Assembly (NCBI RefSeq): GCF_900215485.1
Contig: NZ_OCMZ01000001.1
Location: 186,001 to 250,000, forward strand
DNA length: 64,000 nt
Direction: 5' to 3'
Source of the DNA: Nitrosovibrio sp. Nv4
GTDB taxonomy: Bacteria; Pseudomonadota; Gammaproteobacteria; Burkholderiales; Nitrosomonadaceae
Shown here: positions 37,813-47,069 of the stretch, in pieces
Numbering within the stretch: position 1 is the first letter of the stretch
Layout: every line of letters starts with the position of its first letter
The notes under the pieces: model-generated
Seen by the model: only the letters and a program-made list of their open reading frames with translations
Told to the model about the DNA's origin: nothing
Database searches by the model: none
Position numbers and translations under genes: made by a program

Positions 37813-38534
37813 GACGTCTCCCTCATTGGCAGCACCATTACCTCTGGTATCACCGTTTCGTCCGGCTGGGTCAGGACAAAGTGAACCGTCTCGGCCACAT
37901 TTTTAGGATCCTGAAGAACATTTGGGTCGGTATCGGGAAACCGCTCCATGATAAAGGGAGTGCGCATTCCGCCGGCAACCACGGCGGTAACTTTTATATT
38001 ATCCCGGCGGCCTTCCGCATGCAGAGCGTGGCTGAAACCAAGCAGGCCCCACTTACTGGCATGGTACGCGGTCGCCTCGGTCCAGACCCGCTTCGCAGCC
38101 GTGGAGGTAACATTGACAATGTGGCCCTTCCCTTGACGCTTCAGTAACGGATAGATGGCTTTTGACAGCAGGAAAGGACCGTGTAAATTCACCTCCACTA
38201 CGCGCTCCCAATCAGCGATGCTTAAATCTTCGATCGAGAGCGTCACGTCCGTACCGGCATTATTGATCAATACATCAACGCGCCCATGTTCGGCCATAAT
38301 GTCATCGACAGTCTGCCTGACATCATCCTCATTACGAACGTCCAGCAAATACGAGTAAGCGGTGCCACCCGCATCGTTGATAGCCTGAACTACGCTTTTC
38401 ACTTGATCTTCCTTGATATCGCAGGCGCAGACAATCGCCCCCGCTGCGCCGAGGGTGTTCGCAATAGCCTCGCCCAATCCCTGGCCCGCACCAGTAACAA
38501 TGGCTACTTTATCGGTTACGCTTTGTTGACTCAT
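37803..38534 (-). CDS. Short-chain dehydrogenase/reductase (classical SDR)
   Basis: 243 aa. NAD(P)-binding VAIVTGAGQGLGEAIANTL (TGxxxGxG, about 13-21), NNAG (about 93), catalytic Ser in VNVTSTAAKR and YHASKWG (Y-x-x-x-K). It is a classical SDR and not an extended NAD-sugar epimerase such as HldD (about 310 aa). Between the GT4-GmhA fusion (4-nt overlap) and gmhB (10-nt overlap), it must act on the same pathway or glycan, for example by oxidising or reducing a sugar or lipid carrier. The substrate is unknown. Confidence 0.87.
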   Translation of the reverse strand: MSQQSVTDKVAIVTGAGQGLGEAIANTLGAAGAIVCACDIKEDQVKSVVQAINDAGGTAYSYLLDVRNEDDVRQTVDDIMAEHGRVDVLINNAGTDVTLSIEDLSIADWERVVEVNLHGPFLLSKAIYPLLKRQGKGHIVNVTSTAAKRVWTEATAYHASKWGLLGFSHALHAEGRRDNIKVTAVVAGGMRTPFIMERFPDTDPNVLQDPKNVAETVHFVLTQPDETVIPEVMVLPMRETSWP

Positions 38535-40468
38535 GCTTTGATTTTCCTCTTGTTGATGATTTTTCCAGATCGACTAACCACCTGGAGCTGACCCATTGGC
38601 CATTCTTCCGGTTCCTGAATAGTATTCTGATCGTCCACCATGATTTGCTGCTCAACCAGGTGGCTCAGCATGTGGAGAACAAGCAGCTGTACCTCCTGAA
38701 TACGCGACGTCTCATTCGATGGAACGATGATGTTGAGATCCGTCAATTCGGCAACAGGTCCGCCCTCTTTACCGAGTAGTCCAATACAAAACATTTCTCG
38801 CTTGCGAGCCGCCCGAATCGCTGCGACCAGGTTGAGCGACTGCCCGCTTGTGCTAATAACAATCAGAATGTCGCCGGCTCGTCCATATGCATCGACCTGC
38901 CTCGCAAAAACCTCATCAAAGGTAAAATCATTTGCCCAGGCAGTTACAAATGTTGTGTCTGCCGTCAGCGCCATCACTGGCAGGCCCCTGCGTTCAGAGG
39001 CCTCGAAGCGACCAACGAGTTCTGTTGCAAAATGTTGGGCTTCGGCGGCACTACCGCCATTACCGCAGACCAGTACCTTCCCCCCCCGCGCGAGTGAGCG
39101 ATAAATAGCCTGCGCGGAATCAAGGGTCGCGAGACGGATTTTCCGCCTCGACGTTTTAATGGTATTTATCAATGACTCGAAGGAGTCGTCGATGTATGAG
39201 AGCGGGTCATCCTCGTCATCCGTCCGCAAAGGGCTCTGCATCGCGACCCGTTCATACATATTGGCCGTAAGATGCGTTGCCTTCATCCATGTATAGTTCT
39301 CATTGACATGACGAATGGCGTTGTCCTTGAAGTACTTCATGAGTTTATTGCTACTCAGTAGTTCAATGATGCGCCGGCCAAGCAAGGCGGGATCGTTTGC
39401 GGGCACGAGAAAACCGGTTTTGCCATCTATAACGGTGGATTTGATACCGCCGACATTTGAACCTATCACTGGCGTTCCGCACGCCATGGATTCAAGCGGG
39501 GTAATCCCGAAGGGCTCATACCAGGGCGTCGTCGTAAACACATCGGCTGCGCTGTAGTAATAATGCAACACGTCGCGAGTCCGGCGTCCCACAAATGTAA
39601 CGAGATCACTTCCGCCTTCTGCTTCGGCCAATTTTTGCAAGCGGCCGATTTCCGGGGTGGTTTCGGGGTTGGGCTCATCTGATTCGCCGCCCACAATCAA
39701 CAGTCGCGCGTTGAAGTTATGCTCCCGCCGCATGTAGCCGAGCGCTTTTATGACGTTATCAACTCCTTTACGCGGCACCATGCGGCCCAGCTGCAGGATG
39801 ATTTTTTCCTTGGGATCAAGTTTCAACGCCATCCGGGCGAACAGTTTATCGAGCGGGTAAATCTCATCCGGGCGGAAACCGTTTGGAATAATAGTGATCT
39901 TTTCGGAATCCGCCTGATAGAGATTTATCAGGTCATCCCGATCCTGCGGGCATAACGCCACGATCTGGTCCGCCTCTGCTACTATCCGTTCCTCGATGGC
40001 AAAACCTTCATCGGGGAACCAGTCGTTCCTGCCCTGATGGATTCTGCGCACTTTTGCCAAAGCATGAAAGGTAACGACGAAAGGAATACGAAGTTTCTGC
40101 TTGATGTCCGCCGCCACGAGTGCAGACATAAAGAAGTGGGCGTGAATAAGCTTGTAGGGGTTGTTCTCTGCTTCAATAACGCGCAGCATGTCCTTCGTAA
40201 AAGCCGGCATATAAGGGAGCAGCTTTTCTTTGGGAATGAACGTTACCGGACCGGCTCTTACATGGATGACGCGTATGCTTCCCCGCCAGTTAATGATTTC
40301 GGGCATGCGCCGGTCGTCCCAGCGGGTAAATATGTCGATTTCGTAGCCTAGCGCCGCCAAATGCTGGGCCAGTTCCGCCACTGCAATATTTTGCCCGCCT
40401 GTATCTGCGCCCCCGACGGCTGCCAAGGGTGAAGCGTGTTCGCTTATAAGGGCAATTCTCTTCTTCAT
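38531..40468 (-). CDS. Fusion: GT4 glycosyltransferase + SIS-domain phosphoheptose isomerase (GmhA-like)
   Basis: 645 aa. Residues 1 to about 420 are a GT4 enzyme: ISEHASPLAAVGGADTGGQN (sucrose-synthase-like N-terminal glycine loop), IHAHFFMSALVA, LQLGRMVPRKGVDNVI and the donor motif WYEPFGITPLESMACGTPVI. After a linker (about 421-450), residues about 450-610 form a SIS domain like GmhA: GGKVLVCGNGGSAAEAQHFA, ELVGRFEASERRGLP, ISTSGQSLNLVAAIRAARK. GmhA isomerises sedoheptulose 7-phosphate to D,D-heptose 7-phosphate, the substrate of HldE. The ATG at 40468 has AAGGGG upstream; first gene of the operon. Confidence 0.9.
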   Translation of the reverse strand: MKKRIALISEHASPLAAVGGADTGGQNIAVAELAQHLAALGYEIDIFTRWDDRRMPEIINWRGSIRVIHVRAGPVTFIPKEKLLPYMPAFTKDMLRVIEAENNPYKLIHAHFFMSALVAADIKQKLRIPFVVTFHALAKVRRIHQGRNDWFPDEGFAIEERIVAEADQIVALCPQDRDDLINLYQADSEKITIIPNGFRPDEIYPLDKLFARMALKLDPKEKIILQLGRMVPRKGVDNVIKALGYMRREHNFNARLLIVGGESDEPNPETTPEIGRLQKLAEAEGGSDLVTFVGRRTRDVLHYYYSAADVFTTTPWYEPFGITPLESMACGTPVIGSNVGGIKSTVIDGKTGFLVPANDPALLGRRIIELLSSNKLMKYFKDNAIRHVNENYTWMKATHLTANMYERVAMQSPLRTDDEDDPLSYIDDSFESLINTIKTSRRKIRLATLDSAQAIYRSLARGGKVLVCGNGGSAAEAQHFATELVGRFEASERRGLPVMALTADTTFVTAWANDFTFDEVFARQVDAYGRAGDILIVISTSGQSLNLVAAIRAARKREMFCIGLLGKEGGPVAELTDLNIIVPSNETSRIQEVQLLVLHMLSHLVEQQIMVDDQNTIQEPEEWPMGQLQVVSRSGKIINKRKIKA

Positions 40469-40821
40469 GCTTTCCCCTTCTACTGAAGCCAGACAGATGA
40501 CCTATCTTGGTTATGGGACATGAGCAGCATGGTTTAGGCCAAAGTTTTACCGTAAAGCCTCGTCGGTGGACCCACTTAGCGGCGTCCAAACAACTACGGA
40601 TGGAGCATCTCCACCAGATCAGCGTGCCGAATTAAGCATAGATCACTCCGCGCTGATGTCAACTCAAGCGATTTTTCCCGGAATCGGGTGCTATAAAGCA
40701 GCTGGAGAGTGAGGGCGGTGAGATGTCAAGCGACGGAAAGCTATGAATGCGAGCCTCCGAGTCCCGGAGGACCGGCATTCTCATTAATGCAATTGGAAAC
40801 GTTCAGCGTTCAGCCAAACGA
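40469..40821. other. Intergenic stretch between relA and the heptose operon
   Basis: 353 bases, with no supported gene. It should hold the promoter of the heptose operon (none stands out) and the 3' end signals of relA. A 6-bp hairpin CCTCCG/CGGAGG at 40754-40770 lies 52 nt after the relA stop but lacks a U-run, so it is at most a weak terminator. Confidence 0.5.
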
Positions 40822-43029
40822 TCATTTCCGCGATGCCGATATCACTCCGGGTACGCTCCCTATCAACGCCAGAACGCGACGCAACTGAGTGAGATCGGTA
40901 ATTTTCAGCGTAAACCGCATGCTTGCGGTAACGTCCCGGCTTTGCGCGCGGGTAGCGGCAACATCGATTTTTTCGCGAGACAAAACGTTCGAAATATCCC
41001 GCAGCAATCCTTGCCTGTCCTGAGCCTCGACCTCCACATCGACCGGATAACTCATGCCTTTCGATAAATCCCACTCCGCGGAGATGAGGCGCTCGGTGCT
41101 TTCCCCGGATAAGCGGGACAGATTGGCGCACTCTTGACGATGTATCGTGATGCCGCGTCCACGCGTGACAAAACCAATGATCGGGTCTGGCGGAGCAGGC
41201 TTGCAACACCTCGCCAACGTCGTCAGCAGCTTGTCAACACCGACGACGAGTATGCCTGAATCATATTGTGAAACGGATTTTCTTCCTGTCGGCAACTCGG
41301 GGGCCGGCAACGCAGGCTCGGTCCCGCCGACCAGGAACGACCCTAACTCACGGGTATTGATATCTCCTCTGGCCACCGCGGCCAGGAAAGCGTCGAGTTT
41401 GGCAAACTTGAACTCACCGGCCAGTTTGTCCAGGCTCATCGCGGTCATGCCGTGGCGCTGCAATTCCTTTTCCACTAGCGCTCGCCCCTGCGCCAACGCG
41501 GCGTCGCGCTGCTGGCTGCTGAACCATTGCCTGGCCTTTGATCGCGCACGATGGCTCTTCAGATAACCTAAAACGGGATTGAGCCAGTCCCGGCTCGGTC
41601 CGCCCTGTTTAGCGGAAATGATTTCCACCCGTTGCGCATTTTGCAGCGTGTAGTCGAGCGGGACCATGACATCGTCGACTTTTGCACCACGGCAGCGGTG
41701 ACCAAGGTCGGTATGCACGTGGTAGGCAAAATCTATTGGCGTGGCGCCCTTGGGCAAGGAAATTACCCTGCCCTGCGGGGTCAGCACGTAGACCGAGTCC
41801 TCGAACAACGCAACCTTGAAATGCTCGTCTAATTCGCCTGCGTCCGCGACGTCGTCCTTCCATTCCAGGATCTGCCTCAACCAGGCAATTTTTTCTTCAT
41901 ACCTGGCATCGCGCCTCGCCCCTTCTTTATAGCGCCAGTGTGCGGCCACACCCATTTCCGAATGCCGATGCATTTCATGGGTGCGAATCTGCACTTCAAT
42001 TACCTTGTCTTCCGGGCCATGGACAGCGGTATGAAGCGAACGGTAATCATTGCCTTTCGGTCTGGCGATATAATCGTCGAATTCCTTCGGGATGGGCACC
42101 CACAGGTTATGCACCACTCCCAGCGCGGCATAGCAGTCTCTCACGTCGTCAACAAGAATGCGTACAGCGCGGGCATCGTGGATTTCCTCGAAGTCCACAC
42201 CCTTGCGTTTCATTTTTTTGTGGATGCTGTAGATGTGTTTCGGGCGCCCGGTGACTTCAGCCTTGATTCCTGTTCGCTGCAATTCGCCACCCAATTTATC
42301 CACCACCATGGCAATATACTGTTCCCGGATGCGGCGCGTATCCTCAAGCAAAGTGGCGATTTTTTTATAGCGTTCGGGGTCGATAATTCGAAAAGAGAAA
42401 TCTTCCAGCTCCCACTTCAGTTGCCACAGCCCCAGGCGGTTCGCCAATGGTGCGAATATATCCAGCGTCTCATGTGCGATCTCCGCCCTATTGGGAACGT
42501 TGTTCCCCGCGATATATCGCATTGTCTGCAAACGATCCGCCAAGGCAATGATGACGACACGAATGTCTTCGACCATTGCCAGCAGCATCTTGCGTAATGC
42601 CTCGACTTGCGCGCCACGATCCACTCCATTGCCGGTCCCTCCCGCTCCCATTGTCCTGATGCGGCCCATGCGTGCCATTCCTTCCACCAGATGAGCTACC
42701 GTCGGGTTGAAAGCGGCTCGCACTTTTACCTCATATTCATCCAGATAATCCGGCACGCCGTAAAGAATGCCTGCCACCAGAGTGTCGCTATCGACCCGCA
42801 GCGAGGCCAGGACTGATGCTACGCCCTGCATGTGCTGAATGCCTGGCTCGCCCGTGGGAAGGAATCTTCCGGCGTAAAACGGGCGGGAAAAATCCAGCGC
42901 ATGGGCGAGCACCTCGGTTTCACCGGGAGAAAAGATAGGCGCCAAGGTTTCCAGCCAGGACGTATCATCCTGTCTCTGCATGGCGGGAGAAGCTACTGCG
43001 GAACCTGTATCCGGCGATCTGTCGCTCAT
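40822..43029 (-). CDS. relA: (p)ppGpp synthetase RelA (synthetase-only type)
   Basis: 735 aa. In order: a pseudo-HD domain (about 60-210), synthetase domain (about 260-375: RPKHIYSIHKKMKRKGVDFE, EFDDYIARPKGNDYRSLHTA, VEVQIRT-like VIEVQIRTHEMHRHSEMG), TGS (about 420-485), and a C-terminal ACT domain (about 660-735). In the HD region the metal-binding H-D is replaced by YG (GILYGVPDYLDE), so hydrolysis is not expected. The E-F-D-D motif in the synthetase site is the E-x-D-D form of monofunctional RelA. It makes the alarmone on amino-acid starvation at ribosomes. The stop/start overlap with comEC is 4 nt. Confidence 0.94.
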   Translation of the reverse strand: MSDRSPDTGSAVASPAMQRQDDTSWLETLAPIFSPGETEVLAHALDFSRPFYAGRFLPTGEPGIQHMQGVASVLASLRVDSDTLVAGILYGVPDYLDEYEVKVRAAFNPTVAHLVEGMARMGRIRTMGAGGTGNGVDRGAQVEALRKMLLAMVEDIRVVIIALADRLQTMRYIAGNNVPNRAEIAHETLDIFAPLANRLGLWQLKWELEDFSFRIIDPERYKKIATLLEDTRRIREQYIAMVVDKLGGELQRTGIKAEVTGRPKHIYSIHKKMKRKGVDFEEIHDARAVRILVDDVRDCYAALGVVHNLWVPIPKEFDDYIARPKGNDYRSLHTAVHGPEDKVIEVQIRTHEMHRHSEMGVAAHWRYKEGARRDARYEEKIAWLRQILEWKDDVADAGELDEHFKVALFEDSVYVLTPQGRVISLPKGATPIDFAYHVHTDLGHRCRGAKVDDVMVPLDYTLQNAQRVEIISAKQGGPSRDWLNPVLGYLKSHRARSKARQWFSSQQRDAALAQGRALVEKELQRHGMTAMSLDKLAGEFKFAKLDAFLAAVARGDINTRELGSFLVGGTEPALPAPELPTGRKSVSQYDSGILVVGVDKLLTTLARCCKPAPPDPIIGFVTRGRGITIHRQECANLSRLSGESTERLISAEWDLSKGMSYPVDVEVEAQDRQGLLRDISNVLSREKIDVAATRAQSRDVTASMRFTLKITDLTQLRRVLALIGSVPGVISASRK

Positions 43030-45467
43030 CTTTTATTTTGTGCCTTTGTGTTAATCTCGGGACTATCCTGCCAGTAGCGGCGCCGCAGTGCGCGCGAGGT
43101 TTCCACCGAAAGGTCATTATCCTCAAAACGCAGCAGTATCGCGCCATCGATATCGCTACGCAGCAACCTGCTTCCAACTGCCCGATAACGCTCCACCACG
43201 TCATCCTTGGGATGCCCGAAGCGGTTGCGATATCCTACGGTAAATATTACCAGCCCTGGATTCACCCGGCGTACAAACTCGTCGGTTGAGGAAGTTTTAC
43301 TCCCGTGATGGGGCGCGACCAGCACTGTGGAGACGAGGTTGCCCGTGTCATTTGCAAGCAACTGATACTCGGATTTTTTCTCGATGTCGCCCGGCAGCAG
43401 CACACTGCCGTGCGAGGTGGTGATTTTCAGCACGCAGCTTAACGCGTTGGTTTTGAGCCTGGGATTATCGTAGCTGTGCTCCGAAGGATGCAATATGTCG
43501 AAGCGGATGCCATCCCATTGCCACGATTGTCCCGCACGGCATCGTTGCCTGTTTGGTGCGGCCAACTGTATGGGATGATCGTCGCGCAACGATGAAACCA
43601 GCCATTCCACCGGCACGGCTTGCTGTACCGACAATGCCCCGCCGCTGTGGTCTCCGTCAGCATGCGTTACGATCATTGCGTCAACATGTTTTATACCTTC
43701 TGCCCGCAGAAAAGGAACAATGGTGCGGTTGCCGCTATCCGCCTCCGAGCTGAAACCCGGGCCCGTATCGTAGAGCAGGGCGTAATTTTCCGTACGCGCC
43801 ACTACCGCCAATCCCTGGCCGACATCCAATACGGTCAGCCACAACTCTCCTGATGCCGGCTTTGGCGGAAGCGCCAGAAACATGGGCAGCAACGCAACCA
43901 GCCCCAGCCATCGAGCTGGAAAACCCGTTGTAAGCCTGGGACCCATTCCTAACCCCAGCCCTAGCCCCAATGCCCCGGGCAGCATTATCCAGAAGATTCC
44001 GGCCATTCCGGCCATGACTGCCCAGGCGGGCGGCGCATGCTGGCTCCAGACCGCCTGTGGTGAATCGCTCATCCACTGCATCGCCTCCATGCAAGCACTC
44101 AGCAGCCAGTGCGCAGGCGTCAACATGAAATCGAGCGGCGGCAGCGCAGCCAGCAGGGTTAACGGAACCACCACCAGGCTCACCAGGGGGATCGCTATGG
44201 CGTTTGCAACAGGCGAAACAAGCGATACCTGCTGAAACATCGCCAGCAGGGGAGGTATCAGGCTAAGCGTTATCGCCCACTGCACCCGCGCCCAACCGAT
44301 TAACCAGTGCGATCTACCGATACGCCCGACCGATATCAGCATGATGACCGCTATCGCACCGAACGATAACCAGAAGCCGGGCGACAATACCGCCCATGGA
44401 TCGAGCGCCACGACTGCCAGCAATGCCCAGGCCAGGACTGTCGTCATCGAAGTGGATCGCCCCAGCCACAGAGCGATGGCCACTACCGCAAGCATATAGA
44501 CCGTGCGCTGTGCCGGTATCGCAAACCCCGCCAGCAGCGCATACCCTAACGCCACTACCAGTCCCGCGACGGCTGCGGCTTTGCGCGCCGGCAACAGCAA
44601 CGTCAAATGATGGCTCCGCCGCCACAACCAGTAAACGAGTGCAAATATCAGGCCAGATACCATGGTGACATGGAGCCCGGATATACTCATGAGATGGTTT
44701 ATTCCGGTGCGGGTAAATATCTGCCACTGTTCGCGGGGAATGGCACGCTGGTCGCCCACCGCCAGCGCAACCAGAACACCGGTATAAGCATGGCCTGGCA
44801 ATGCCCGCATAAAACTTTCACGAACTTCCTCGCGCAAACGCTCAATCTGATAAGCCGGTCGGCTGACCATTTCGTCCAGACGCATGTTCCCATCATTTTT
44901 CCGGACGTAGCCGCTAGCCCGTATGTTGCGTTCCAAGGCCCATTGCTCGAAGTCAAAGCCATGGGGATTGACGCTGCCATGCGGACGTTTGAGCCGCGTA
45001 GTGATCCGCCAGCGCTCGCCTGCGCTGATTTGGGGGGGCGCAGCCTCTGCCGCCGAACGCTTTCCGTGCTCGTCATACCAGGAGAGGGAAATGTGTGCGG
45101 GAACAATGGCGCCTGTCGTCAGCACTTGCTCCACATCGAAAGCAAAACGCACGTGCCTCTCGTTGACTTGCGGCAGCTCTGCTACCACGCCGATCAACTG
45201 GATATCGCGTCCTTCCCATTCATGCGGGAGCACATCCGCTAGGCGCCACTGGGCAAAAGCGGCCGCCCAGAAAAATCCCGCACCCAGAAAAATGCCCGCC
45301 AACAGAACTTTGCCGAGCACCATAAAAATGGCGCTTCGAGAGCTTAGGAAAAGGAATGCGAACGCCGCACCGGGCAATAATAGCCATACCGATGCAATTT
45401 CCGGCAATAGGGCCTGCTGTTGCAGCATTCCAACCCCAATGGCAAACGCCAGAATATAGGCTTGCAT
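43026..45467 (-). CDS. comEC: DNA internalisation competence protein ComEC/Rec2
   Basis: 813 aa. N-terminal membrane helices plus DUF4131 (about 1-200), the Competence domain with about seven segments (RAIPREQWQIFTRTGINHLM, SISGLHVTMVSGLIFA), then a C-terminal metallo-beta-lactamase domain (about 555-800) with LTVLDVGQGLAVV and the zinc motif VTHADGDHSGGA (H-x-D-x-D-H). ComEC forms the inner-membrane channel for single-stranded DNA uptake. It is upstream of and translationally coupled to relA, with ATG at 45467. No other competence genes are in the window. Confidence 0.95.
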   Translation of the reverse strand: MQAYILAFAIGVGMLQQQALLPEIASVWLLLPGAAFAFLFLSSRSAIFMVLGKVLLAGIFLGAGFFWAAAFAQWRLADVLPHEWEGRDIQLIGVVAELPQVNERHVRFAFDVEQVLTTGAIVPAHISLSWYDEHGKRSAAEAAPPQISAGERWRITTRLKRPHGSVNPHGFDFEQWALERNIRASGYVRKNDGNMRLDEMVSRPAYQIERLREEVRESFMRALPGHAYTGVLVALAVGDQRAIPREQWQIFTRTGINHLMSISGLHVTMVSGLIFALVYWLWRRSHHLTLLLPARKAAAVAGLVVALGYALLAGFAIPAQRTVYMLAVVAIALWLGRSTSMTTVLAWALLAVVALDPWAVLSPGFWLSFGAIAVIMLISVGRIGRSHWLIGWARVQWAITLSLIPPLLAMFQQVSLVSPVANAIAIPLVSLVVVPLTLLAALPPLDFMLTPAHWLLSACMEAMQWMSDSPQAVWSQHAPPAWAVMAGMAGIFWIMLPGALGLGLGLGMGPRLTTGFPARWLGLVALLPMFLALPPKPASGELWLTVLDVGQGLAVVARTENYALLYDTGPGFSSEADSGNRTIVPFLRAEGIKHVDAMIVTHADGDHSGGALSVQQAVPVEWLVSSLRDDHPIQLAAPNRQRCRAGQSWQWDGIRFDILHPSEHSYDNPRLKTNALSCVLKITTSHGSVLLPGDIEKKSEYQLLANDTGNLVSTVLVAPHHGSKTSSTDEFVRRVNPGLVIFTVGYRNRFGHPKDDVVERYRAVGSRLLRSDIDGAILLRFEDNDLSVETSRALRRRYWQDSPEINTKAQNKR

Positions 45468-45699
45468 CAGCGATTTGTGCTATCTATTGAACATACGAAC
45501 ATTGGAAAACTACCGGACCAAAGAGGAAAGCCGTGCTCTGCGGGAAAAGTTTCGCCCCTTTAGGTATGCCAGTAAAAACGTCGGAGTTATTAGAGGAAAT
45601 TTCGATTGCTCCAAGCCGCCGGATTTCCGGTCGGCATATCGAAGGCTTGCCAGGTTATTTACGTTGCACCCCAAGCCCGTATTTCCGTACACTCTTCTT

Positions 45700-46275
45700 G
45701 TGTCGCGAAAATTTTTCAAAAAATATCTGCCCTCTCACGAGACCATTCGGCAAAACCGCTTTGTCGCGCTATTTGGAAAACGCCTGCACCATCACAATCT
45801 GTGGCATCTGCATCGCCGGTCGGTGGCAGGAGGCGTTGCAGTCGGTTTATTTGCCGGCCTGATCCCCGGCAGCAACCCTGTACAGTTCTTTTTTGCCGCC
45901 TTGCTTGCTATCGTTTTCAAGGTAAATCTCCCCGTGTCAGCAATTACGACACTCTATTCCAATCCCTTTACCATCGTGCCAATCTATGTTGCCGCCTACG
46001 CCATTGGTGCATTCGTGACAGGCGAGGGCACGGGCAGCATGCCCCAAATGGAGCTGCACTTGATGGATAAGAGCATCAGTGAATGGATTCCCGCATTGAT
46101 GGATTGGGTGATTTCGCTCGGCAAGCCTTTACTCGTGGGTATATGTCTGCTGGCGCTGCTGCTTTCTTTGGTGGGTTATTTCGTGGTGCGCGGAGGATGG
46201 CGGCTATACGCGATTTACGAATGGCGAAAGCGGGCGAAACGACGCAGACAAAACAATGCGGATAAAACTCGGTGA
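45700..46275 (+). CDS. DUF2062 membrane protein
   Basis: About 191 aa if it starts at GTG 45700 (MSRKFFKKYLPSHETIRQNR), where the family's conserved sequence begins. The core HHHNLWHLHRRSVAGGVAVG, then FAGLIPGSNPVQFFFAALLA and LYSNPFTIVPIYVAAYAIGA, is DUF2062 with two or three membrane segments and a basic C-terminus. The frame continues upstream to an ATG at 45475 (266 aa), but the extra 75 residues look unlike the family and would fill the whole comEC divergent promoter region. Function unknown. Divergent from comEC. Confidence 0.82.
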   Translation: MSRKFFKKYLPSHETIRQNRFVALFGKRLHHHNLWHLHRRSVAGGVAVGLFAGLIPGSNPVQFFFAALLAIVFKVNLPVSAITTLYSNPFTIVPIYVAAYAIGAFVTGEGTGSMPQMELHLMDKSISEWIPALMDWVISLGKPLLVGICLLALLLSLVGYFVVRGGWRLYAIYEWRKRAKRRRQNNADKTR

Positions 46276-46391
46276 ATCGCTCGGATGAAATAAACGAAAG
46301 GAAGCTCGTCAAGGTCTCATCAACCGTTACAACATGAACGAAACCAGCTCCAAGCTGCGGAAATGGCACACTCGCAACGAGTGTTATAGCT

Positions 46392-47069
46392 TCAGCCGCC
46401 CAGCAGGCCGTCTTCCAGGTGCAGTATCCGTCCGGCCTTTCTCGCCAAATCGGGATCGTGCGTGACAATGATGAGGCTCGCGTCCATGCTGCGGTTGAGT
46501 TCGAGCATCAAATTGAATACGTCTCCCGCGGTACGCCGGTCGAGGTTGCCGGTGGGTTCATCGGCAAGAACGCAAGCTGGCCTGGTAACCAGGGCGCGCG
46601 CGACCGCCGCCCGCTGGCGCTCGCCGCCGGAGAGTTCTCCGGGCGTATGGGTAAGGCGATGGCCCAGGCCCACCTGCTTCAGTACTTCTGCCGCACTGGC
46701 ATATGCTTTAGTATTGCTCATGCGCCGGACGAGGAGCGGCATGGCAACATTTTCCAGTGCGCTGAACTCGGGCAGCAGATGATGAAACTGATAAATGAAG
46801 CCGAGCGACTTGTTACGCAGCTGGCACCTTTCCTCCTCGTGAATGGTGGCGATATCCTGTCCCATGATGCGTATCTGCCCAGCCGTGGGCGCATCCAGTC
46901 CCCCAAGCAGGTGCAGCAGCGTACTTTTTCCGGAACCTGATGAGCCTACAACAGCAACGGTTTCCCCCGCTTCCACATTCAGGTCTATTCCCATCAGCAC
47001 CGGCACTTCCAGTTTGCCCTGGTAATAACTCTTGCGCAGGTTCTGGCAGGAAATGATGTTTTTATTCAT
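46392..47069 (-). CDS. lolD: Lipoprotein-releasing ABC transporter ATPase LolD
   Basis: 225 aa ABC ATPase. Walker A VGSSGSGKSTLLHLLGG (about 41-57), Q-loop FIYQFHHLLPEFSALEN (the LolD-typical FxYQxHHLLPxF), signature ELSGGERQRAAVARAL and Walker B VLADEPTGNLD. With LolC/E it extracts outer-membrane lipoproteins from the inner membrane for LolA. The start overlaps the end of the lolC/E gene by 8 nt. Confidence 0.95.
   Translation of the reverse strand: MNKNIISCQNLRKSYYQGKLEVPVLMGIDLNVEAGETVAVVGSSGSGKSTLLHLLGGLDAPTAGQIRIMGQDIATIHEEERCQLRNKSLGFIYQFHHLLPEFSALENVAMPLLVRRMSNTKAYASAAEVLKQVGLGHRLTHTPGELSGGERQRAAVARALVTRPACVLADEPTGNLDRRTAGDVFNLMLELNRSMDASLIIVTHDPDLARKAGRILHLEDGLLGG

Noticed and set aside
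40754-40770. Hairpin after relA as a terminator
   Set aside because: Only 6 bp and no U-run follows on the minus strand.
41938-42597. Long plus-strand open frame (219 codons) opposite relA
   Set aside because: Antisense to a well-supported gene, without ribosome site or recognisable motifs; such frames arise from the codon bias of the real gene.
46368-46384. 7-bp hairpin ACACTCG/CGAGTGT between DUF2062 and lolD as a bidirectional terminator
   Set aside because: Three-base loop and no U-tract on either strand; too weak to call.
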